In this document: positions 1 through 8,305 of the stretch, in pieces
How positions within the stretch are numbered: the stretch's first letter is position 1
Layout of the letters: each line of letters opens with the position of its first letter
From: Streptomyces sp. SLBN-118
Lineage (GTDB): Bacteria; Actinomycetota; Actinomycetes; Streptomycetales; Streptomycetaceae
Assembly: GCF_006715635.1 (NCBI RefSeq)
Contig: NZ_VFNP01000001.1
Span: 372,001 to 436,000 of the forward strand
Direction: 5' to 3'
DNA: 64,000 bases
Program-made: the position numbers and the translations under genes
Notes under the pieces: generated by a model
What the model saw: only the letters and a program-made list of their open reading frames with translations
Databases searched by the model: none
What the model was told of the DNA's origin: nothing

Positions 1-119
1 CCCTCGTCGGGGGTGACAGCGATCGCGTCCTCGGCATACAACTCAGCGATGACCTTCAGATCCGGGTGCGTGGTGAGCGCATCCGTGAGCCGGTCCATGA
101 CCTCACGAGCCTGTCCCAT
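1..119 (-). CDS. SnoaL-like/NTF2-fold protein, N-terminal part only
   Basis: The minus-strand frame starts at an ATG at 117-119, behind a strong Shine-Dalgarno (GGAGGTG on the minus strand, 124-130). It runs off the left edge after about 39 codons. The visible residues (MGQAREVMDRLTDALTTHP, then an AELYAEDAIAV stretch and TPDEG) match the first helices of SnoaL/NTF2-like small proteins, where a short helix leads to a hydrophobic AxLYAEDAxxxxP segment. That fold binds small hydrophobic ligands or acts as a cyclase or isomerase. With two thirds missing, the function cannot be narrowed. Confidence 0.6.
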   Translation of the reverse strand, partial: MGQAREVMDRLTDALTTHPDLKVIAELYAEDAIAVTPDE

Positions 120-150
120 GATCCACCTCCTCAGCTGCGGATCACCCACT

Positions 151-390
151 TCATTTTCCCACCACGGCCGCGCACGAGCAGACCGGAGAACGAGAGATAC
201 GCGCGGTGCTGCGGGCGACGCGGGGGCCGTCGTGCTCGCGGATGAGCTGCAGCGCGGAGTCATACATGGCGCTGAAGGCCGATGTGGTCGTCACCCCCCG
301 GTCGGTCACGGCCAAGCTCTCTGGGCGCAGGCGCACGTCGGCGTACCGGCGGGCGAACCGATCCGCGAACAGCCACTCAGTCTCTAGGAA
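151..390 (-). pseudogene. remnant of a GlxA/AraC-type (DJ-1/PfpI plus HTH) regulator
   Basis: A minus-strand frame is open from just after a TAA near 390 to a stop at 151. It reads WLFADRFARRYADVRL, PESLAVTDRGVTTTSAFSA and ALQLIREHDGPRVA. This matches the conserved middle of GlxA-family regulators: a THWRxADxFARRxPxV helix, a YVDxGxxxTSAGxxA turn and an LxLVRxDHGxxVA helix. The start, the amidase-like N-terminus and the AraC HTH are missing, and the last 20 residues look random. The catalytic-like Cys region is also absent. It is a decayed fragment wedged against the 3' end of the hydrolase at 384-1244, with no plausible start or ribosome site. Confidence 0.55.
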
Positions 391-1244
391 CGGTTAGCTG
401 TGGTTCCGTACTCGCCGTGCGTTTGCAGATGGTCGAGCAGCAGGCGGTTCAGCGTCTCGGGCGCCTCCTCGGGGACCCAGTGGCTGATGCCCTGGAGGGT
501 CTCGAACCGGTACGGCCCGTTGATCCACTGCCCCGTCTCCTGCGCGGCGGCCTCGCCGAACGCGCTGTCCGCGGTGCTCCAGACGTACAGGGTGGGCACG
601 TCGATGGGGCCGATCGCGCCGTCAGGGCGGCCGGCCCGGTACCAGTTCAGCGCCGCGGTGAGAGCGCCCGGCTGGGACAGGTGTTGCACGTAGGCGTCGG
701 CACTGGCCTGCGGGATCTTTCCGGCGTACGCGGCGCGAAGCTCCGAGGCGTCGTTGGTGAGCATGCGTTCTTCGGTCGCGGGCGTGTCGCGCCAGTCGAT
801 CATGTAGCGCGATCGTTCGCGCTGGTCCTGATCGGTGCGCAGGGTGGTGGCCAGAGCCCTCGGGTGAGGGGTCGAGACAACCGTCAGGGTTCGTACGCGG
901 CCGGGGTTGGCAGCGGCGGTCCACCACGCCACCGCGCCTCCCCAGTCATGGCCGACCAGGTCGAACGACGCCCAGCCCAGTTCGTCCGTGATCGCGACCA
1001 CATCGTCGACCAGGACGCTCATGCGGTAGTCCTCGGCGCGTTCGGGGCGGGCCCCGGGCGAGTACCCACGCTGGTCGGGCGCCGCCACCCGGTAGCCGTG
1101 CGCGGCCAGCACCGCGATCTGCCGTTGCCACACCAGACCCGTCTGCGGGAAGCCGTGCAGCATCAGCACCGGGCGGCCCTTGGGCGGACCCGCCACGAAC
1201 GCGTCGAAGACGCCCTCGGCAGTGGAGATGCTCAACTCAGTCAC
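384..1244 (-). CDS. alpha/beta hydrolase, epoxide hydrolase/dehalogenase-like
   Basis: A 286-residue cytoplasmic alpha/beta-hydrolase with no signal peptide. The oxyanion-hole motif HGFP is at residues 30-33. The nucleophile elbow is GHDWGG with Asp100 rather than Ser, and the C-terminal GISHW gives the catalytic His255. An Asp nucleophile is the hallmark of epoxide hydrolases and haloalkane or fluoroacetate dehalogenases, which form an ester intermediate and hydrolyse it. Start: GTG at 1242-1244 with a G-rich site (GAGGGGGG) upstream. It is a stand-alone gene; its 3' end touches the GlxA-type remnant. The substrate cannot be told from sequence. Confidence 0.85.
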   Translation of the reverse strand: MTELSISTAEGVFDAFVAGPPKGRPVLMLHGFPQTGLVWQRQIAVLAAHGYRVAAPDQRGYSPGARPERAEDYRMSVLVDDVVAITDELGWASFDLVGHDWGGAVAWWTAAANPGRVRTLTVVSTPHPRALATTLRTDQDQRERSRYMIDWRDTPATEERMLTNDASELRAAYAGKIPQASADAYVQHLSQPGALTAALNWYRAGRPDGAIGPIDVPTLYVWSTADSAFGEAAAQETGQWINGPYRFETLQGISHWVPEEAPETLNRLLLDHLQTHGEYGTTANRS

Positions 1245-1339
1245 GATGCCCCCCTCATACCGACTGGTCGGTCAGCCTTCCGCCCTGGATATGGATTGTC
1301 AAGGCCGAGAGCACCGCCTTCCCGCAACGGCAGCCGAGT

Positions 1340-1589
1340 GCCGACCTGACGCGTTCATCCGCCGCAACGCCCGCGGTATCGCCGACCTTCAGGCTCGGGG
1401 GGTCGCAGACCGTGAGGTCGATCCGATGATGGCCTCCCGTGCACTGTCCGGCTGGTCAGCGTCATGGCCTACAACGCCTTCACGCTCGGTGAAGGTCAAG
1501 CAGAAGGTGAACCGGTGGACTTCGAGGAACTCGTGTCCACGGTCACCCGGCTCTGGGCGAACGCCCTGCGGTTCCCCGGCCACCGCTGA
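1340..1589 (+). pseudogene. frameshifted C-terminal remnant of a TetR-family repressor
   Basis: In one plus frame the DNA encodes DAFIRRNARGIADLQARG and ADREVDPMMASRALSG. One base out of frame, from about 1455, it continues VSVMAYNAFTLGEGQ, EPVDFEELVSTVTRLWANAL and stops at 1587-1589. Together these are the ligand-binding helices of a TetR/AcrR repressor (FxxRxxRGIADLQARGxAD, xxVxxMAYxxF, TxLWxxAL). The N-terminal DNA-binding half is missing. A single-base deletion near 1452 would explain the frame change. It lies upstream of, and in the same direction as, the epoxide hydrolase at 1758, whose promoter still carries a TetR-like palindrome, so it may be that gene's lost local repressor (inference). 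Confidence 0.6.
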
Positions 1590-1714
1590 TCCGGCAGAAG
1601 GCCGGCCGAACGGAGCCTGCCGCCTGCGACCGTTCGGCGATCTTGGATCCTGGCGCCGGCCGGCGAACGAGGACCAGCTTGCGTGAACGCCACGCTCTCC
1701 CGAGTGCCAAGCTG

Positions 1715-1737
1715 TTGAGGACAATAGTTGTCCGCAA
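1715..1737. promoter_or_regulatory. operator-like inverted repeat before epoxide hydrolase
   Basis: Ten-base arms TTGAGGACAA and TTGTCCGCAA flank a TAG centre. The arms are complementary at 9 of 10 positions. The site is 20 bases before the ATG at 1758, where repressor binding would block transcription or initiation. Size and symmetry fit TetR or MarR operators. The only candidate repressor beside it is the decayed TetR remnant. Confidence 0.5.
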
Positions 1738-1757
1738 AGCTGTCTACCGTCAGGGGC

Positions 1758-2933
1758 ATGGCAGACAACAGCGCACACCAGCAGATCCGGCCGTATCGAA
1801 TCGAGACCGACCAGTCGCAGCTAGACGACCTCCGCGAGCGGCTGGCCCAGACCCGCTGGCCCGATGAACTTCCGGGCGCAGCCTGGGCATACGGCGCATC
1901 GCTCCCGTACATCCGCTCCCTTGCAGAGTACTGGAGCAGCGGCTACGACTGGCGCAAGCATGAGGCACAGCTCAATGAGTACCCGCAGTTCCTCACCGAG
2001 ATCGACGGCGCGCAAGTCCACTTCCTGCATGTCCGCTCCCCCGAGCCGGACGCGCTGCCGCTGGTCCTCACCCACGGCTGGCCTGGCTCGATCGTCGAAT
2101 TCCTCGATGTGATCGGCCCGTTGAGCGATCCCCGCTCCCACGGCGGCAATCCCGCCGACGCCTTCCACCTGGTGATTCCGACCATCCCCGGATTCGGCTT
2201 CTCGGGTCCGACCACCGACGGGGGCTGGAACGCCGCCCGGGTGGCGCGGGCCTGGGACGAGCTGATGCGACGGCTCGGATACGAGAGCTACGGCGCCCAG
2301 GGCGGCGACCTCGGCGCGCTCATCTCCCCCGCGCTGGGCAGGCACGCCCCTGACTCGGTCGTCGGGGTCCATGTGAATGCCGCCTCGGTGGGGTTCATCC
2401 CGCTCGGACCGGTGCCCGACGAGGTCGTTTCGGAGCTCACCGAGAGCGAGAAGGCACGGCTCGAAGCGATCGCCAGATTCACCGGCGACGGCTTCGGCTA
2501 CCACGCCATCCAGTCGACGCGCCCGCAGACACTGGCCTACGGCCTCACCGACTCGGCGGTGGGCCAGCTCGCCTGGATCATGGAGAAGTTCAAGGAGTGG
2601 ACGAGCAGGGCGGCCGAGCTGCCCGAGGACGCGATCGACCGCGACACGCTACTCACCAATGTGATGCTGTACTGGCTGACCGGCACGGCGGGCTCGGCTG
2701 CCCGGATGTACTACGAGAACAGCCATGGCCTCGACTGGTTCCCCGCCACGCGCTCCGAAGTGCCCACCGGTGTCGCGAACTTCGCGGAGGATGTGGCCAT
2801 CAGGCGTTACGCCGAGGAGAAGAACACGATCGTGCACTGGACCGAGTTCGACCGGGGCGGTCACTTCGCCGCCCTGGAGGCGCCCGACCTGCTGGTCCTC
2901 GACATCCGGGCGTTCTTCAGTTCATTGCGGTGA
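1758..2933 (+). CDS. epoxide hydrolase with EHN N-terminal domain
   Basis: A 391-residue protein with the layout of the juvenile-hormone/microsomal epoxide hydrolase family. An N-terminal EHN domain (about 10-115; [16 protein letters not shown]) wraps an alpha/beta-hydrolase core. HGWPGS is at 106-111, the nucleophile elbow GAQGGDLG carries Asp184, and [10 protein letters not shown] supplies His369. The enzyme should add water to an epoxide through an aspartyl ester. Start: ATG at 1758 (MADNSAH), where the EHN homology begins; an upstream TTG at 1728 lies inside the palindrome and is unlikely. It is monocistronic, with the TetR remnant upstream. The ribosome site (AGGGGC) is weak. Confidence 0.88.
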   Translation: MADNSAHQQIRPYRIETDQSQLDDLRERLAQTRWPDELPGAAWAYGASLPYIRSLAEYWSSGYDWRKHEAQLNEYPQFLTEIDGAQVHFLHVRSPEPDALPLVLTHGWPGSIVEFLDVIGPLSDPRSHGGNPADAFHLVIPTIPGFGFSGPTTDGGWNAARVARAWDELMRRLGYESYGAQGGDLGALISPALGRHAPDSVVGVHVNAASVGFIPLGPVPDEVVSELTESEKARLEAIARFTGDGFGYHAIQSTRPQTLAYGLTDSAVGQLAWIMEKFKEWTSRAAELPEDAIDRDTLLTNVMLYWLTGTAGSAARMYYENSHGLDWFPATRSEVPTGVANFAEDVAIRRYAEEKNTIVHWTEFDRGGHFAALEAPDLLVLDIRAFFSSLR

Positions 2934-3213
2934 CAAGGAGGAGTTCGTTGTCGCTCTCGTAGCAGGGCAGGGCTCGCCGTAGCTTGACCTTGAGATTGCA
3001 GGGAGCCGCGGTCCGGTACATCGCCGTTGCGCCCGTTCGTGCCGCCCGGTGCCCCCGGCCCTGCAACGGATCGCCGGTCGTTGGCGTAGGCCTCGTGCCG
3101 GGCCGCGGTCCACTGCGAGGCCCCAACTGGGGACGGGACCGCTGCCGCAACGGGCTGAACCTGCCGCACCGCACACATGGCGCAAGCTCGACGGCGTCCC
3201 CGTCACCACGACC

Positions 3214-4146
3214 ATGACGGCCGACCCCCGCGGCCCCTACCGCGCCGACAACCACGAGTGGCTGCACGCCACCTCGAAAGGGCGCGTGCTGCAGCTCGGA
3301 CCCAGCAAGCAGATCAACTGGATCTCCACCAGCGGCAACGGCAGCATCACCCCAGCCGGCACCCGAGCCGACAGCCAGGACGCGATGAACGGCAACGCCG
3401 TCGCGTACGACATCGGCAAGCTGCTCACCCTGGGCGGCGCCACCGCCTACGAGAACGTGAAGGCCACCCGGCGCGCCTACACCGTCGACCTCAACGGGGG
3501 CGGAAGGCCGGTCAGCACACGCACCGGCGACCTCGCCTACGCCCGCGCGTTCGCCAACAGCGTCGTGATGCCCGACGGCAAGGTCGCGGTCTTCGGCGGC
3601 CAGTCCTACCCGGTCCCGTTCAGCGACGCGACATCCGCAATGACTCCGGAGATCTGGGACCCGGCGACCGGCAGGTTCAGCCGCATGGCCGCAATGGCCG
3701 TGCCGCGCAACTACCACAGCGTCGCCAACCTGCTGCCCGACGGCCGCATATTCAGCGGCGGGGGCGGCTTGTGCGGGGCCTGCGCCACCAATCATCCCGA
3801 CGGGGCGATCTTCACCCCGCCCTACCTCCTCAACGCCGACGGCACCGAGAAGACCCGGCCCCAGATCACCGGCGGCGTCCCGGCCCGCGCAGCCAACGGG
3901 ACGAAACTCACGATCACCACCGACACCGCGGTAACCTCCTTCGCCCTGGTCCGCACAGGCGCCGCGACCCACTCCAACGACAACGGCCAACGCCGCGTCC
4001 CGCTCACAGCCCGCCAGACAGACACCAGAACGTACGAGGTCACGGTGCCGGCCGACCCGGGCGTCGCACTGCCGGGCACATACTTCCTCTTCGCCCTCAA
4101 CTCCCAAGGCGTACCCAGCAAAGCCAAAGTGCTCAACGTGGGCTGA
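3214..4146 (+). pseudogene. C-terminal half of a galactose/glyoxal oxidase-type radical-copper oxidase
   Basis: 310 codons align with the second half of GlxA-type oxidases. There is late kelch propeller sequence (NGNAVAYDIGKLLTLGG, ANSVVMPDGKVAVFGGQ), then RNYHSVANLLPDG and GGGGLCG with the axial Tyr and first His ligand, then the DUF1929 Ig-like domain. That domain holds ATHSNDNGQRR (second His) and ends GTYFLFALNSQGVPS. Family members have roughly 640 residues with a signal peptide. Here the first half, with the Cys of the Tyr-Cys cofactor, is absent. Homologous residues run upstream of the ATG (TWRKLDG, from about 3172) with no signal peptide or convincing ribosome site, so this is a 5'-truncated, probably inactive relic. 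Confidence 0.75.
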
Positions 4147-4244
4147 CACATAGGACGCTCACCGGGAAGGCGAGGTCGCGACCACCGGGTGCCCGTCGAG
4201 ACGAGTCGCATGCGGGACCGGCGGGCCGACGCCACTCTGCGTTC

Positions 4245-5816
4245 CTAGACGGGCGCCGTGCCGGCATCGGCGGTTGCGTACCTGCCGATGTCGTCCTGGC
4301 CGAGATCGGTAGGGGACGTCGGGCTGCACAGGTACGGGCGGGCAAGGGTAAGGGCTGCTGTTGTGAGCACAGTGCCCGCATAGACTGGCGCCAGGTGCAT
4401 GGCATCGGTGTAGTGGATCAGGTGGTGGATCACGATCGTCGGGCCGAAGCCGAAGGCGGCGGCGAGCAGGAGTGTCCACCACACCCACGATGCTCCTCGC
4501 CGCCAGCCCCAGGCGCTGATCAGGATGATTGCGATCGCTGCGGACAGCAACGCGCCGCCGAACCCGGCCCGGTCATGGGCGATGAACGGGATGAGGTGCG
4601 GGCCGGCGGCGTGCAGGTGGGCGGCGTCGGCGCCGAGGAAGACCAGGTCGGTCGGGACGAAGACGCGCGTCAGTCCGACCACCGAGATGGTCGCACCGCC
4701 GATGAGCAGCCCAGTACCGGTGAGGATCATCAACAGCTGGCCGGTCAAGGCCCGTCGGCGCAGGGGTTCGGGTGCGTCTGGCTGAATGCTCCACCGCGGG
4801 CGCGCCGGGGACCGCCAGACAGTGAGGAGCAGCAGTGGGAACAGCACCGCCGTGAGTGCTGTGTGGAACGGCTCGACGAAGCCGGTGCCCAGGAAATAGA
4901 ACACCGTGGGCAAACCGACCGCGCCGGAGATGAGGTAGGCGTCGCGGGCCCACAGCCAGCCGTGCCGTATGCCGCCCCAGGCCAGGCCGGTATACAGGAT
5001 GCCGATGGAGACCATCGTCCCGGCCAAGGTGATCCTGTCGTGCTGCAGGAAGTGCACCAAGTGGTGGTTGAGCTCGTGCAGATCATCCCTGGTCGCGCCG
5101 AGGTAGTCGGAGTCGTACCAGAGCAGTAGCGGCCCGAGGGTGATCGCAGCGGCGGCCATGCCCGCGCCGATCATCCCGAGCCCGACCAGCACACCCCACG
5201 CCCAGGACGGCCAACGCAGGGGGTTTCGCCGGAGGTTCTGCCAGCGCTGCGCCGGTTCGGTGGGTGTCGCCGCTTCCATGACCCGTCGGAACCAGCCCGG
5301 TCCGGTGGCCACGAGGAGGTCTGTGGTGGCCAGGACTGTCGCTGCCGGGTCGGCCAGTGCTGCCACGGCCCGTTCGACGCTGCAGTCATCCGGATCATTC
5401 TGGTTCAGGTGAACCAGGTCCGGTTCAGGGCCGGTTACGACCCGGTCGACGTCCGGACCAAGCGCTGCGGCCACGTCCGGGGCCTCGGCCCGGACTATTA
5501 CCTCACAGCGTCGCCCTGCCAAGGCCGCCCGGACCGCCGGCACTTGATGCGAACCGACAGGGCCGACCTCGATGACCGTCGCACCCAGCGCGGGCAGGAC
5601 TCGCAGCGCGTCCCGAGCGTGCGCGACCGGCACCACCGCGCCGACCCGTAGGCCCGTCGGTGGCCGGAACCGGCCCAGGAAGGCGGCGACCAACCTGGTG
5701 CCGCCCGGCAGGGCGGTCAGCAGCGCCAGGAGTCGCAATGCCACACGTCGCGAGCGCGAGGCTCCCAAGAGGCCGGCCGCGAGGGGACTCAGCGGATGAT
5801 AGGTCCAGTCAGGCAC
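4245..5816 (-). CDS. multi-pass membrane protein, DHODH-like N-terminus and duplicated His-rich module
   Basis: 523 residues. The first 190 begin MPDWTYHPL, like the leader of class 2 dihydroorotate dehydrogenases, and continue as a short alpha/beta domain (GATVIEVGPVG, ATVLATTDLLV) with no recognisable FMN or orotate site. The rest is about eight membrane helices. A module repeats: LHELNHHLVHFLQHDR near 248-263 and HLIPFIAHDR near 405-415. Each copy is followed by a Gly-rich helix, a loop and a second helix, and the second copy adds HHLIHYTDAMH. Paired His-Asp-Arg motifs in membranes suggest a metal, heme or lipid-phosphate site (inference). Start: ATG at 5814-5816. I do not know a characterised homologue. 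Confidence 0.7.
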   Translation of the reverse strand: MPDWTYHPLSPLAAGLLGASRSRRVALRLLALLTALPGGTRLVAAFLGRFRPPTGLRVGAVVPVAHARDALRVLPALGATVIEVGPVGSHQVPAVRAALAGRRCEVIVRAEAPDVAAALGPDVDRVVTGPEPDLVHLNQNDPDDCSVERAVAALADPAATVLATTDLLVATGPGWFRRVMEAATPTEPAQRWQNLRRNPLRWPSWAWGVLVGLGMIGAGMAAAAITLGPLLLWYDSDYLGATRDDLHELNHHLVHFLQHDRITLAGTMVSIGILYTGLAWGGIRHGWLWARDAYLISGAVGLPTVFYFLGTGFVEPFHTALTAVLFPLLLLTVWRSPARPRWSIQPDAPEPLRRRALTGQLLMILTGTGLLIGGATISVVGLTRVFVPTDLVFLGADAAHLHAAGPHLIPFIAHDRAGFGGALLSAAIAIILISAWGWRRGASWVWWTLLLAAAFGFGPTIVIHHLIHYTDAMHLAPVYAGTVLTTAALTLARPYLCSPTSPTDLGQDDIGRYATADAGTAPV

Positions 5817-6110
5817 GCCCGTAATGATCGCACTATCGCCCAGTTACTGATCTCTTAGGAGCGTTGTCGGGGGTGACATGTGCTGATCGCTGCGGTAGGC
5901 CGGTGGTTTGCGGTATGCGCAGGGTGGTGGGCTGACCGCGGATCGGCGGCGGTTTCACATCTCGGCGCGGCGCGAGGCGTCCTGCACTCCCCCTTTCTTA
6001 GCGGCGTGTTAGATCTGGGGGCCAAGCCTTGTCCCACGGGTCGGCACTTCGCATGCTCTGGGCACGTCATCCCCTCTCCCACCAGGGGACTTCTCTCGTC
6101 TGGAGCCGCC
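5817..6110. other. intergenic leader between divergent membrane protein and MHS transporter
   Basis: 294 bases hold the promoters of both divergent genes. The frame of the downstream transporter stays open through it, but the residues it would encode are unlike the family and no ribosome site supports an earlier start. No riboswitch-like or terminator-like fold was recognised by eye. Confidence 0.4.
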
Positions 6111-7496
6111 ATGTCATCGTCCCACCTCATGACCGGGAGGCCGCCCGGCGATGAGCGTGCAAAGCGCCGCCTCGCCCTGATCGGCGGGTCGCTCGGTAAC
6201 CTCGTCGAGTGGTACGACTGGTTCGTCTACGCCACCTTCGCCATCTACTTCGCCGACTCGTTCTTCCCCGGCGAAAACCCGACCACCCAGCTGATGAACA
6301 CGGCCGGGATCTTCGCCGTCGGCTTTCTGATGCGCCCAGTCGGCGGCTGGGTCCTCGGCCGAGCCGCGGACCGGCACGGACGCAAGAGCGCACTCACCCT
6401 CACCGTCGCCATGATGTCGGTTGCCGCCCTACTGATCGCCGTCGCCCCGACCTACGGCCAGGCCGGCTACGCCGGTGCGCTGGTCCTCCTGCTCGCGCGA
6501 CTGCTGCAGGGGATGAGCATCGGCGGCGAGTACGCGGCCAGCGCCACGTATCTGACCGAGGCATCGGCCCGTGGCCGCCGTGGGCTGGGGTCGTCGATGC
6601 AGTACGTGTCGATGACCTGCGGCCAACTCCTCGGCCTGGGGATCCTCATCACCATGCAGCACACCCTCAGCACCTCCCAGCTGGCGAGCTGGGGCTGGCG
6701 GATCCCCTTTGTGCTGGGTGCGCTGTTCGCCGTGGTGGTCTTCTGGCTGCGGCGCCGTCTGCAGGAGACCGAGGCGTTCACCGAGGAGTCCTCCGGTGGC
6801 AGCCACGACGACAGCACTCGCGGCTCACTGAAGGCACTGTGGCAGCACCGCCGCCAGGCGGGCCTCGTCATGGCGCTCACTCTCGGCGGCACGGTGGCCT
6901 ACTACACGTACACCACCTATCTGACCAAGTACCTGATCGGCAGCGCGGGCATGGCGAAGACCACCGCCACGCTGGTGAGCTTCACGTCGCTGACCGTCTT
7001 CGCCGTGCTGCAGCCCTTCGCCGGGGCGCTGTCGGACCGGATCGGCCGCCGCCCGCTGCTGATCACCTTCGCCGTCGGCTGCACCGTCGGAACCTACCCG
7101 CTCATGATGGCCCTGCGGTCGGCGACGTCGTACTGGTCGGCGCTGGGGCTGTCGCTGGTGGCCCTGGTGATTGTCACCGGTTACACGTCGATCAACGCGG
7201 CCGTGAAGGCGGAACTGTTCCCCACCCGGGTGCGCGCCCTGGGCGTGGCGCTGCCCTACGCGATCGCCAACGCGCTCTTCGGCGGCACGGCGGAGTATGT
7301 GGCCCTGTGGTTCAAGGACGCAGGCCAGGAGACCATGTTCTTCTGGTACGTGTCCGGGTGCGCGCTGATCTCCCTGGTCACCTACGTCCTGATGCCGGAC
7401 ACCCGCGATGCGGCACTCAGCCGTGCCGAGGCTGCCGCGGACTCCGCAGCCGGCGGGGAACGGGCGGCCGGGGCTGCCGTGGAGGCCGCACGCTGA
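6111..7496 (+). CDS. MHS-family MFS metabolite:H+ symporter
   Basis: 461 residues, 12 predicted membrane helices. The family signature GNLVEWYDWFVYATFA opens helix 1. The MFS loop 2-3 motif is GRAADRHGRKSAL, helix 4 carries ARLLQGMSIGGEYAAS, and loop 8-9 repeats it as GALSDRIGRRPLL. This is the KgtP/ShiA/ProP (metabolite:H+ symporter) branch, which imports organic acids or osmolytes. Start: ATG at 6111 with GGAG eight bases upstream; longer in-frame starts have no support. It precedes the two-component pair at 7619-9687 by 122 bases, which could tie substrate sensing to uptake. The substrate is not predictable. Confidence 0.88.
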   Translation: MSSSHLMTGRPPGDERAKRRLALIGGSLGNLVEWYDWFVYATFAIYFADSFFPGENPTTQLMNTAGIFAVGFLMRPVGGWVLGRAADRHGRKSALTLTVAMMSVAALLIAVAPTYGQAGYAGALVLLLARLLQGMSIGGEYAASATYLTEASARGRRGLGSSMQYVSMTCGQLLGLGILITMQHTLSTSQLASWGWRIPFVLGALFAVVVFWLRRRLQETEAFTEESSGGSHDDSTRGSLKALWQHRRQAGLVMALTLGGTVAYYTYTTYLTKYLIGSAGMAKTTATLVSFTSLTVFAVLQPFAGALSDRIGRRPLLITFAVGCTVGTYPLMMALRSATSYWSALGLSLVALVIVTGYTSINAAVKAELFPTRVRALGVALPYAIANALFGGTAEYVALWFKDAGQETMFFWYVSGCALISLVTYVLMPDTRDAALSRAEAAADSAAGGERAAGAAVEAAR

Positions 7497-7618
7497 TCCG
7501 TCCCGGCTGCTGCGCGGGCCGTGGCCGCGCAGCAGCCTCGGCCGGGCGGCCTCTTCCGCCGGGGCCTGCCCGTGAGGTATCCAGAGGGCACTGTCCCAGG
7601 TGACAGAGGAAAGGCCGC

Positions 7619-8305
7619 ATGCACGCACTTCTGGTCGAGGACGACGACCGTATGGCCCACGCCCTTGGCACGGCCCTCGCCCAGCGCGGGCACACCGTCC
7701 GCAGAGTCGGCCGCGCCACGGACGCCCTGCAGCATGGGCGCGAAGCTCAGTTCGTGCTGCTCGACCTGGGCCTGCCGGACCTGGACGGGCTCGAGCTGCT
7801 GCGGCGGCTGCGCACCGTGTGCGGCGCGCCCCTCATCGTCGTTACAGCCCGCTGCGAGGAGCGCGACATCGTGCAGGGCCTGCGCGCGGGCGCCGACGAC
7901 TATGTGGTCAAGCCCTTCCGGATGACCGAGCTGATGGCCCGCATCGACGCCGTGCGCCGCCGCACGGGCGTATCGTCCGGTGCCAGAGGCACCGGCAGGC
8001 CCGTGTGCACGGGAGACGTCGAGATCGACCCGGCGGGCCGCACCGTCAGAGTGGCGGGGACGCCGGTGCAGCTGACCCGCCGGGAGTTCGACGTACTGGC
8101 ATTGCTGGCGGCCCGGCCCGACGAGGTGCACTCGCGCCAGGAGATCCTCGACCGTATCTGGGGCGATGCTTTTCTGGCGGTTTCCCGCTCCCTGGATGTC
8201 CATGTGGCCGGTATCCGCGCCAAGACGGGCAGGCCCGGCCTGGTCCGTACGGTCCGCGGGTTCGGCTACCAACTCGGCGCCGCAAGCCAGGAGAACAGTC
8301 GATGA
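7619..8305 (+). CDS. OmpR-family response regulator
   Basis: 228 residues. The receiver domain (1-115) has an acidic pocket at VEDDD, phospho-acceptor Asp49 in VLLDLGLPD, a Thr switch in VVTARCEE and Lys near 99 in VVKPF. The C-terminal winged helix (about 130-225) carries LTRREFDVLALLAARP and the recognition helix SRSLDVHVAGIRAKTG. The cognate kinase follows, its ATG at 8302 overlapping this stop by four bases (ATGA), so the two are translationally coupled. Start: ATG at 7619 after AGAGGAAAGG. With a TAXI-type binding protein convergent at 9742, it probably regulates carboxylate uptake (inference). Confidence 0.92.
   Translation: MHALLVEDDDRMAHALGTALAQRGHTVRRVGRATDALQHGREAQFVLLDLGLPDLDGLELLRRLRTVCGAPLIVVTARCEERDIVQGLRAGADDYVVKPFRMTELMARIDAVRRRTGVSSGARGTGRPVCTGDVEIDPAGRTVRVAGTPVQLTRREFDVLALLAARPDEVHSRQEILDRIWGDAFLAVSRSLDVHVAGIRAKTGRPGLVRTVRGFGYQLGAASQENSR

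Noticed and set aside
2917..4149. A 410-codon minus-strand frame opposite the copper-oxidase relic
   Set aside because: Gly/Val-rich shadow. Only its last 25 residues ([20 protein letters not shown]) look protein-like, and no start or family supports them.
5880..6110. N-terminal extension of the MHS transporter
   Set aside because: The frame is open but encodes non-membrane sequence unlike the family, while ATG at 6111 has a ribosome site and begins just before helix 1.
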